A stretch of 5,673 bases of DNA from Chloroflexota bacterium (lineage in GTDB: Bacteria; Chloroflexota; Anaerolineae; Aggregatilineales; Phototrophicaceae). Of the stretch, positions 1 to 4,917 are shown piece after piece. The stretch is from contig JAEVZT010000325.1 in assembly GCA_023392115.1 (NCBI GenBank), positions 1 through 5,673 of the forward strand, read 5' to 3'. Within the stretch, counting starts at the first letter, position 1; each line of letters starts with the position of its first letter. The position numbers and the translations under genes are program-made. The notes below the pieces were generated by a model, which saw only the letters and a program-made list of their open reading frames with translations, had not been told where the DNA came from and did no database searches.

Positions 1-1
1 C

Positions 2-250
2 CACTGGTCGGTAATCGGCGTAGGCTACCCGCAGGAATTCGAAATCGGCACTGTTGGCATGTTGATGGGCGGTCATGTGCGTGTGGGATTGGAAGATAAC
101 CTGTTTGTACGCCGCAGGACATTCGCCACTAACGCACAGTTGGTCGAACGCTTCGCCAGAATCGCCGCCGAGTACGAACGCGAGCTGGCAACACCCGATG
201 AGGTGCGCGAGTTTCTGAGCTTGAAGGGCATCCACAGGGTCGGTTACTAA
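2..250 (+). CDS. BKACE family beta-keto acid cleavage enzyme, C-terminal fragment (5' end outside window)
   Basis: The reading frame is open from base 2 to a TAA at 248-250 and gives the last 82 residues of a protein usually about 270-310 aa long. It matches the end of the BKACE (DUF849, 3-keto-5-aminohexanoate cleavage enzyme-like) family. These are Zn-dependent TIM-barrel enzymes that condense a beta-keto acid with acetyl-CoA to give acetoacetate and a new acyl-CoA. The diagnostic stretch is GGHVRVGLEDN (fragment residues 23-33). Its Arg27, Glu31 and Asp32 have the spacing of Kce Arg226, Glu230 (zinc ligand) and Asp231, so the visible part of the active site is intact. The tail NAQLVERFARIAAEYERELATPDEVREFL is the usual helical C-terminus with the ATP-E-R pattern of the family. 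The N-terminal residues that set substrate specificity are missing, so the keto acid cannot be named. The next gene starts 15 bp downstream on the same strand, which suggests an operon. Confidence 0.88.
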   Translation, partial: HWSVIGVGYPQEFEIGTVGMLMGGHVRVGLEDNLFVRRRTFATNAQLVERFARIAAEYERELATPDEVREFLSLKGIHRVGY

Positions 251-251
251 C

Positions 252-256
252 AGGGA
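252..256 (+). promoter_or_regulatory. Ribosome binding site of the cyclase-family gene
   Basis: AGGGA lies 9 nt before the ATG at 266, inside the 15-bp gap after the BKACE stop. It supports this start and co-transcription of the two genes without a separate promoter. Confidence 0.5.
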
Positions 257-265
257 CACGCAAAC

Positions 266-1024
266 ATGACGACATTTTACGATCTCAGCGTGCCGCTCGA
301 AGACACGCCAAGCGAACCGCTCAAAGTGACTATTCAGCACCTCGATCATGTGTCATCTGCAGCGCAAATGGCGCGCTTCTTAGAGGTACGCGTCGAAGAC
401 CTCACCGGCGGCATGGGATGGGCGACCGACGACGTACACGCCAACACCCACGCCGGTACGCATGTCGACGCGCCGTGGCACTACTACCCAACCAGCATGG
501 GCGCTCCCGCCCGTCGTATCGACGAAATGCCGCTCGAATGGTTCTTTCAGGACGGCGTGCGCCTCGATTTTCGGCACATGCCGCAGGCGGCGCGCATCGA
601 GGTGAGCGACCTTGAAGCGGCGCTTGCGGCGATCGACTACACGCTCAAACCGCTTGACATCGTCATGCTGTGGACGGGCACCGACAAATTGTGGGGCAGC
701 GATAAATACATGCACGCCGGCGCAGGGCTGACGGCGGAGAGCACCCTGTGGCTGCTCGATCGCGGCGTGCGTGTCATCGGCACGGACTGCTGGGGCTTGG
801 ATCGTCCACTTTGGGCAGCAGCCAAGCAGTTCAAGGAAGACAACGATCCGGCGAAACTCTGGGAAGCCCACCGCGCCGGCATTGAGCAGGAATACTGCCA
901 GATCGAGAAGCTCGCGAATCTGGAATCACTGCCGACGCCGTTCGGCTTCAAGGTCTCGTGTTTCCCGGTGAAAGTCAAAGGCGGGAGCGCGGGTTGGACG
1001 CGCGTCGTCGCGATCTACGAGTAA
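266..1024 (+). CDS. Cyclase-family metal-dependent hydrolase (kynurenine formamidase-like)
   Basis: This complete 252-aa protein belongs to the cyclase family (Pfam Cyclase), which includes bacterial kynurenine formamidase, isatin hydrolase and many uncharacterised hydrolases of amides, lactams or lactones. The hallmark metal-binding motif is present as HAGTHVDAPWH: His62, His66, Asp68 and His72. A second ligand pair, His202 and Glu214, has the 12-residue spacing seen in KynB and lies in the family's C-terminal pattern ending EKLANLESLP. An internal IGTDCWGLDRP segment (171-181) is also typical. At about 250 aa it is slightly longer than KynB (about 210 aa), with an extension around 180-200. 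No signal peptide is seen, so it should be cytosolic. It lies 15 bp after the BKACE gene and is probably its operon partner, acting on a related acid. No tryptophan-degradation genes are visible, so kynurenine formamidase is only a family label and the substrate is unknown. The overlapping open frames on both strands are treated as shadows. Confidence 0.9.
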   Translation: MTTFYDLSVPLEDTPSEPLKVTIQHLDHVSSAAQMARFLEVRVEDLTGGMGWATDDVHANTHAGTHVDAPWHYYPTSMGAPARRIDEMPLEWFFQDGVRLDFRHMPQAARIEVSDLEAALAAIDYTLKPLDIVMLWTGTDKLWGSDKYMHAGAGLTAESTLWLLDRGVRVIGTDCWGLDRPLWAAAKQFKEDNDPAKLWEAHRAGIEQEYCQIEKLANLESLPTPFGFKVSCFPVKVKGGSAGWTRVVAIYE

Positions 1025-1137
1025 TGCGAAGGGCGTGGCGCTGGGCTTGGTCTTCGTTCACCTGTCGCAGTTCTGTGAGTCCGCCATAGGCGTGATGTGT
1101 GGAATGAGCAATCTCGTCCAGCACGGACACTGACCTT

Positions 1138-1202
1138 GTGGGGGTGGCAGACTTCAGCTGACGCTTAAAGTAGCAGCAAATGTAAAGTTTTCCACCTCCC
1201 AC
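1138..1202. repeat. Imperfect inverted repeat in the convergent intergenic gap
   Basis: The 194-bp gap (1025-1218) lies between the convergent cyclase and enolase-superfamily genes. It holds arms GTGGGGGTGG (1138-1147) and CCACCTCCCAC (1192-1202). They pair 10 of 10 with one bulged base across a 44-nt loop. The loop is long and no T-run follows either arm, so this is at best a weak bidirectional 3'-end structure. Nothing else recognisable was seen in the gap. Confidence 0.2.
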
Positions 1203-1218
1203 GCAGCACAGCAAACGC

Positions 1219-2460
1219 CTAGTAGTGGCGCATGAGCATGTCTTCGGTAGGATAATCCGTGCCGATGAGTGCCTGCCGGTTACGCCAGAAAGCATCGAGC
1301 TCCGCGTGACGTTCGCTTGTCAGTTCCCAGCGTGCCAGTCGCTCTTCGTCAAGGGTGATGCCCAAGCCGGGCGTCTGTGGCACGGCAAAGTGTCCATCAA
1401 TAACTTGGAGCTTCCCACCCATCAAAACGTCATCTACATATTCAGGATAAATCGCGTCGCCCGCATAGGCGATTTCATCCTGCAGCGCCGCCTGAAGGTG
1501 AACTTTCGCAATCTGCCCCACCCCGAGCTCTGTTCCGCTGTGCATCGCCACGCCAAGCCCAAACGCTGCTGCTGTGCGTACATAGCGCGCGGTGCGTCCA
1601 ATGCCACCACAGCCGAAAACATCTGCCAGCGCAAGATCAGCCGCATCATCGCGTATGATTTGAGTCAGTTGGTCAAGCCGGTAACAATGATCGGCGGCAA
1701 TTGGCGTCCGGCTTGCTGCTCGCAACCGCTTCAAACTCGCCGTCTGCGTGGTGCCGTCGGCAGGTCCAGCAGCACGAATGGGTTCCTCGATGTACTGCAA
1801 GTCCACCGGTTCCAACCGCTTCACCGCGCGCAGCGCGGTCGCCAGCGACCACGACCCGTTGGGGTCGATCCGGAGTTCGATCTCGCGCCCTACCGCCTCA
1901 CGTACCGCTTTGACCAGCTTGACTTCAACAGCCGGATGCTGCGCGCCGAGTTTCAGCTTGAGGACGGAGAATCCGCCCGCCCGCTGAATCGACTGGCAGT
2001 GCTCAACGTAGGTGTCCGGCGTGACTGCACCCGTACCGTCGAGTGCTGGCGCGCGGAAGAAACAATAGCCTGCCACCGGTACGCGATCCACCTTACCTTG
2101 CCCGTCGAGCAACCGGTAAAGCGGCACTCCCGCTGCCTGCGCTTTGATGTCCCAACAGGCTATTTCTACGGCGACAGCATCGGACGTGAAATAGAGCTTG
2201 CGCCGAAGCCACTCGCTGTCAAACGGGCTTTCGCCGACAATCGCCGGTTTGACAGTCTTCTCGAAGCGCGCCAGTAGGGCATTGCGGCTGAACGGCGCGG
2301 TCGCACTCGGTCCCGTTTCGCCGATGCCTGTAATTCCGGCATCAGTGTGAACGCGGATAAAGGTGCGCACGCGCGCCGGATAGCTGATCCCGAATGCACT
2401 GATAAGCGGGGCACGAAACGGTATGGCTACGGTAAAAGCTTCCAGATCGGTGATTCGCAT
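1219..2460 (-). CDS. Enolase-superfamily enzyme, mandelate racemase/muconate lactonizing type (probable sugar-acid dehydratase)
   Basis: This 413-aa protein has the two-domain MR/MLE layout: an N-terminal capping domain (about 1-125) and a TIM barrel (about 130-370), followed by a C-terminal GPGLG-like segment written here as TPGLGITLDEERLARW. These enzymes abstract the proton next to a carboxylate and stabilise an enolate on Mg2+. Expected catalytic residues are all present: the KxK pair Lys168/Lys170 (LKLKLG); metal ligands Asp199 (RIDPNGSW), Glu225 (YIEEP) and probably Asp257 (IAADHCY); and the His-Asp dyad Asp280/His307 (MHSGTELG). Having both the lysine and the histidine base fits acid-sugar dehydratases or epimerases such as the glucarate/galactarate/mandelate groups more than muconate cycloisomerases. 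The substrate cannot be read from sequence. No signal peptide is seen. The ATG at 2460 is 3 bp after the previous stop, with AAGG about 8 nt upstream. It is the last gene of the leftward operon. A 350-codon open frame on the opposite strand is a shadow. Confidence 0.92.
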   Translation of the reverse strand: MRITDLEAFTVAIPFRAPLISAFGISYPARVRTFIRVHTDAGITGIGETGPSATAPFSRNALLARFEKTVKPAIVGESPFDSEWLRRKLYFTSDAVAVEIACWDIKAQAAGVPLYRLLDGQGKVDRVPVAGYCFFRAPALDGTGAVTPDTYVEHCQSIQRAGGFSVLKLKLGAQHPAVEVKLVKAVREAVGREIELRIDPNGSWSLATALRAVKRLEPVDLQYIEEPIRAAGPADGTTQTASLKRLRAASRTPIAADHCYRLDQLTQIIRDDAADLALADVFGCGGIGRTARYVRTAAAFGLGVAMHSGTELGVGQIAKVHLQAALQDEIAYAGDAIYPEYVDDVLMGGKLQVIDGHFAVPQTPGLGITLDEERLARWELTSERHAELDAFWRNRQALIGTDYPTEDMLMRHY

Positions 2461-2463
2461 GAG

Positions 2464-2799
2464 TTACGCCTTCAAAGACAAATAGACGATGACGCGGAGT
2501 TCAGCGCCTTCGGGCAGCGTGCCGTGCAGACGCAGCCAGCCACCAAAGTGAGCCACGCGGCAGAAAACGACCTGCTCAGCCTCCACAGGCAGCGACAGGT
2601 GTGTTCCCTCATCACACCAGTGCATACCGTCGGGCGAGATCTGCACGTATACGTTGAGCCTGTCGAGATTGCGCGCCTCGAGCACGCGAATGAAGAAGAT
2701 CGCTTCATGTGCCCACGCTGCCTCGTAAGGCTCGGTGGCGAAGGCGCCCGACCAGACCTGATTTCGTTCGACAACTGCGGTATAGCTCTGCGTTAGCAC
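2464..2799 (-). CDS. Uncharacterised small protein, predicted all-beta
   Basis: I do not recognise this 111-aa protein by name. It begins with GTG at 2799, preceded 7 nt upstream by AGGA that overlaps the stop codon of the gene before it, so translation is probably coupled. The composition and alternation of hydrophobic residues suggest a compact beta-sandwich. The central VYVQISPDGMHWCDEG (about 50-65) resembles strand-turn motifs in jelly-roll or phage/adhesion-type beta domains (V-x-S-x-DG-x-x-W). The C-terminal strands run GGWLRLHGTLPEGAELRV. There is no signal peptide or membrane segment, so a cytosolic location is expected. It sits between the 286-aa unknown protein (9-bp gap) and the enolase-superfamily gene (3-bp gap). 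That spacing argues it is a real expressed gene with a role in the same pathway, perhaps as a partner subunit or ligand-binding accessory. That role is inference only. Confidence 0.8.
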   Translation of the reverse strand: MLTQSYTAVVERNQVWSGAFATEPYEAAWAHEAIFFIRVLEARNLDRLNVYVQISPDGMHWCDEGTHLSLPVEAEQVVFCRVAHFGGWLRLHGTLPEGAELRVIVYLSLKA

Positions 2800-2806
2800 G
2801 GGGTTA

Positions 2807-2810
2807 TCCT
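2807..2810 (-). promoter_or_regulatory. Ribosome binding site overlapping a stop codon
   Basis: On the minus strand AGGA shares three bases with the TAG stop (2809-2811) of the upstream gene and lies 7 nt before the GTG start at 2799. This decides the non-ATG start and suggests translational coupling. Confidence 0.6.
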
Positions 2811-3669
2811 AATTATCTGCAGACAGCTCAACAGAATCGAGGTAAAGGAACGCGCGTTTCTGAACATCCGTCTCGACCCAGAAGGCGTCATTCAACATGC
2901 ACCACAGGTTTGACATGGCGGGCATTTCAATAGCGCGCAGCGCTTCACCGGAGTACGTCCGGTCGTTACACTGAAATTCGGTGAACGCACGCCTCTCGAG
3001 ATCAATTCCAACCCTGAGGTAGTGCCAGTTCATTTTGGTAGCGATTTCGTTGTAGCAGAGAAGCTGCTTGCCCTCGGGAACATTCTCCCACCCCTCTCCG
3101 CCTAAGTGAAAGTGCGATACGGTTTTGCCGGTATCGCCAATCTTGTGGAACGCCCGTGTCTGCGGTTTGAACTGCCAGCGACCCTGTCGCTCGCCTTCGA
3201 GGGCGTTCAGGTGGCGCAGGTGTGGCATCCAGCGTTTTTCCGAGTCTTGGATGTCGAACAAAACGCCAAACGCGCGCACATCCAGCTCAGACAGTTCAAG
3301 CTCGCTCGCTTCCGGTTTGAAGCAGAAGTAACACTCGAGCTGAATCGGTCCACGCGCGCGGTAAGTCTGCCGCTTAATGTTTACCGCCAAGGCGCCGGCG
3401 CGAGGACGCGTGGCGATTTTCAGTGCATAAGTGCCGTTCATCGAGCCTGCGGTACCAGTATCCCACATGGTGAGGTTACTGAGCTGTGGCGGACGTAAGT
3501 CACGATACTCGGGCAGCATCGAATCGAGTGTGTGCTCGTAGTTCCCGATCAGCTCTGACCACCCACAATAGCCTTGGTCGAAGTCATCGAAAAAGAGAAT
3601 TCTTGACAGTGGATCGAACCGGCTCAAACGATAATCTTGCTGCCAAGCTGACGCTTCTCTTCGCTCCAT
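2809..3669 (-). CDS. Uncharacterised 286-aa protein, jelly-roll-like (possibly DUF6772 family)
   Basis: I recall this type of sequence as a conserved unknown family, probably DUF6772, but cannot verify the name. The chosen start is the ATG at 3669, giving 286 aa. The frame stays open to an ATG at 3720, but that one has no purine-rich site upstream and its extra 17 residues would encode the AGGAGAG at 3682-3688. Visible features are an opening FFDDFDQGYCGW (26-37), a Pro/Thr-rich segment LRPPQLSNLTMWDTGTAG (58-75), a run of beta-like strands, NWHYLRVGIDLERRAFTEF (214-232), and a closing AFLYLDSVELS (273-283). The opening DDF-x-x-G-x-x-GW and closing YLDSVEL patterns recall concanavalin/LamG-like or carbohydrate-binding jelly-rolls. 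No signal peptide or membrane segment is seen, which is unusual for such folds. It is the first gene of the leftward operon, divergent from a LacI-type regulator, so a role in carbohydrate metabolism is plausible but unproven. Confidence 0.85.
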   Translation of the reverse strand: MERREASAWQQDYRLSRFDPLSRILFFDDFDQGYCGWSELIGNYEHTLDSMLPEYRDLRPPQLSNLTMWDTGTAGSMNGTYALKIATRPRAGALAVNIKRQTYRARGPIQLECYFCFKPEASELELSELDVRAFGVLFDIQDSEKRWMPHLRHLNALEGERQGRWQFKPQTRAFHKIGDTGKTVSHFHLGGEGWENVPEGKQLLCYNEIATKMNWHYLRVGIDLERRAFTEFQCNDRTYSGEALRAIEMPAMSNLWCMLNDAFWVETDVQKRAFLYLDSVELSADN

Positions 3670-3681
3670 AAGAATCTCTTT

Positions 3682-3688
3682 CTCTCCT
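3682..3688 (-). promoter_or_regulatory. Ribosome binding site deciding the start of the 286-aa gene
   Basis: On the minus strand AGGAGAG stands 12 nt before the ATG at 3669. It is the only strong Shine-Dalgarno-like sequence near either candidate start. The spacing is longer than ideal; a weaker GAGA lies closer. Confidence 0.45.
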
Positions 3689-3705
3689 AGCTTGACCCAA
3701 AAAAC

Positions 3706-3734
3706 TTGACAGGCTTTCAAAACTAGACAATGAT
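3706..3734 (+). promoter_or_regulatory. Predicted sigma70-type promoter for the LacI-family gene
   Basis: A perfect -35 hexamer TTGACA (3706-3711) is followed by a 17-bp spacer and AATGAT (3729-3734, 4 of 6 matches to TATAAT). Transcription would begin near 3741, just upstream of the two operator-like cores, so a bound repressor would block its own transcription. An alternative -10, TGATAA (3731-3736), has a 19-bp spacer. Confidence 0.45.
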
Positions 3735-3735
3735 A

Positions 3736-3764
3736 AGTGTACGATCAGTTAACCGGTTACGCAA
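3736..3764 (-). promoter_or_regulatory. Predicted promoter for the leftward three-gene operon
   Basis: On the minus strand TTGCGT (3759-3764) and TACACT (3736-3741, 4 of 6) are separated by 17 bp. The palindrome at 3750-3759 lies in the spacer and touches the -35, which is a classic position for repression. The hexamers are weak, which may mean low basal expression or a wrongly chosen pair. Confidence 0.35.
3750..3759. promoter_or_regulatory. LacI-type operator core 1 (perfect palindrome TAACCGGTTA)
   Basis: The 10-bp perfect palindrome has a central CG and fits the AAnCGnTT core of LacI/GalR-family operators. It lies between the divergent promoters, directly upstream of a LacI-family gene, as expected for its own binding site. 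Confidence 0.6.
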
Positions 3765-3770
3765 CCGCTT
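3763..3770. promoter_or_regulatory. LacI-type operator core 2 (AACCGCTT)
   Basis: This second AAnCGnTT core is imperfectly palindromic and centred 12 bp from core 1, about one helical turn. More half-sites follow: TAACC (3770-3774) and GGTTA (3780-3784) are inverted around 5 bp. The region is therefore dense in AACC/GGTT elements, which suggests cooperative or alternative repressor binding. Confidence 0.45.
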
Positions 3771-3793
3771 AACCAACGGGGTTACAGAGGGGC

Positions 3794-4834
3794 ATGACAA
3801 CGATTCGCGATGTTGCCCGTCACGCGGGAGTGAGCACTGCAACTGTGTCGCACGTCCTCAACGGCACGCGCACCGTGCTGCCGGAGACACGCGCGTTGGT
3901 CATGGCAGCCATTGAGCAGCTCAACTACCGACCAAGCGCGCTCGCACGCAGTCTGACGACGAACACGACAAAGACGGTTGGAGTTGTGATTGCCGACGTC
4001 CTCAGCCCCTTCTTCTCGTTCCTCTTGCGCGACATTGAAGATCTGCTCTCGGTTCAGGGATATAACCTCATCGTCTGCAACACGTATGAACTACCTGACC
4101 GCGAAGCATATAACCTCGAAATGCTGCTCGAACGGCGCGTCGACGGCGTCATCCTCACGCCGACAGGCGTTGAACAGCCGATATACGAACAATTCAACGC
4201 GCTCAATATCCCGCTGGTGTTTGTTGACCGCAATCCGCCTAAGCAGCGCGGAGGGTTTGTCGGCACCGACAACTTCAAGGCGGCGTACGAAGCGACCCGT
4301 TATCTGCTCGCCCTTGGACACCAGAGGATCGCGCTGGTCAGCCTGATTCCTGAGACGTCCGCCGTTAGCGCGCGGATCAATGGCTATACATCGGCGCTTG
4401 AGGAAGCGGGTATCGCTGCTGACCCGGCGCTGATACGGGCATCCAATTTTGAAATCGAATCGGCTTGCGCGATAACAAAGAGTTTCTTCGAACTCGATGA
4501 GCCACCGACGGCGCTGATCGCGGGCAGTCATACGGCGACACTCGGTGCGTTGAAAGCTCTGAGCGAGCTAGAGCTGCGCTACCCGGACGACATCTCGCTC
4601 GTCTGCTTCGACAATTCACCATGGACAGGAGTCATTCGCCCTGCCCTGACCGTTTCGACGAAGCCGATTGCGGAATTGGCGCGGGCGGCGGTGGCAGCGC
4701 TGCTCAGCAGCATGAATGAGATCGAGAAACATAGGCGACGTCACGAACCGCCCCCGCCGCTGCCCCTAATGAGTCGACTGCTTGGCGCCCAGCTCGTCGT
4801 CCGCGACAGCTGTAGTGCGGTTGTCACGGTGTGA
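3794..4834 (+). CDS. LacI/GalR-family transcriptional regulator
   Basis: This complete 346-aa regulator has the standard architecture. The N-terminal helix-turn-helix is at residues 3-23 (TIRDVARHAGVSTATVSHVLNG), with Thr15, Ala16 and His20 at the recognition-helix positions, as in the PurR-like pattern. The hinge helix RPSALARSL (46-54) carries the conserved Leu54 that wedges into the central CG step of operators. The periplasmic-binding-like sensor follows: VGVVIADVLSPFF (62-74), VDGVILTP (116-123), VFVDRNP (142-148), LGHQRIALVS (174-183), and a C-terminal CFDNSPW (271-277). Such proteins dimerise and release DNA, or bind it, on sensing a sugar or derivative. The start is fixed by the canonical beginning MTTIRDVA. 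The GAGGGG before it ends only 1 nt from the ATG, which is unusually close. A Pro-rich stretch near 319-325 precedes the end. It is divergent from the three-gene operon and followed by a solute-binding protein gene, so it probably controls both and itself. Confidence 0.95.
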   Translation: MTTIRDVARHAGVSTATVSHVLNGTRTVLPETRALVMAAIEQLNYRPSALARSLTTNTTKTVGVVIADVLSPFFSFLLRDIEDLLSVQGYNLIVCNTYELPDREAYNLEMLLERRVDGVILTPTGVEQPIYEQFNALNIPLVFVDRNPPKQRGGFVGTDNFKAAYEATRYLLALGHQRIALVSLIPETSAVSARINGYTSALEEAGIAADPALIRASNFEIESACAITKSFFELDEPPTALIAGSHTATLGALKALSELELRYPDDISLVCFDNSPWTGVIRPALTVSTKPIAELARAAVAALLSSMNEIEKHRRRHEPPPPLPLMSRLLGAQLVVRDSCSAVVTV

Positions 4835-4867
4835 GGATCAAATTAGGAAAGGGGTGCAAGTCAGGTC

Positions 4868-4887
4868 TGAACGGAGTTGCTCGTTCA
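4868..4887. repeat. Short inverted repeat TGAACG-N8-CGTTCA between regulator and binding-protein genes
   Basis: Six-base perfect arms flank an 8-base spacer in the 83-bp gap. It could be a small hairpin tuning expression between the two genes, or a regulator site. No T-run follows, so it is not a clear terminator. It does not share the AAnCGnTT core seen upstream of the LacI-family gene. Confidence 0.3.
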
Positions 4888-4906
4888 AATTGCGCGCTAT
4901 TAAGAA

Positions 4907-4910
4907 AGGA
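4907..4910 (+). promoter_or_regulatory. Ribosome binding site of the solute-binding protein gene
   Basis: AGGA, within GAAAGGA, lies 7 nt before the ATG at 4918. This is a good site that fixes the start. An in-frame TTG directly before the ATG is less likely. Confidence 0.65.
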
Positions 4911-4917
4911 AAAGTTG

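Noticed and set aside
380..871. A 163-codon open frame on the minus strand inside the cyclase-family gene
   Set aside because: The plus-strand protein has the complete family metal-binding motifs. The antisense product has no domain signal and is expected by chance at this GC content.
1025..1218. Intrinsic terminator in the convergent gap
   Set aside because: The only inverted repeat has a 44-nt loop and no T-run on either strand, so a terminator call is not supported.
1225..2277. A 350-codon open frame on the + strand opposite the enolase-superfamily gene
   Set aside because: The minus-strand frame carries every catalytic motif of a known superfamily. The plus-strand translation is Arg/Cys-rich with no recognisable domain and no good ribosome-binding site.
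3106..3498. A 130-codon open frame on the + strand opposite the 286-aa gene
   Set aside because: It overlaps a longer, better supported minus-strand gene within a tight operon, and has no context of its own.
3670..3720. N-terminal extension of the 286-aa protein to the ATG at 3720
   Set aside because: No ribosome-binding site precedes it, it would begin almost at the predicted transcript start, and the extra residues are encoded by the likely ribosome-binding region of the internal ATG.
4091..4531. A 146-codon minus-strand frame inside the LacI-family gene
   Set aside because: It is antisense to the sensor domain of a clearly recognised regulator, and its composition is typical of a shadow frame.
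4877..4905. Promoter for the solute-binding protein gene (TTGCTC, 17 bp, TTAAGA)
   Set aside because: Both hexamers match poorly, and transcription would start on or after the ribosome-binding site at 4907-4910.
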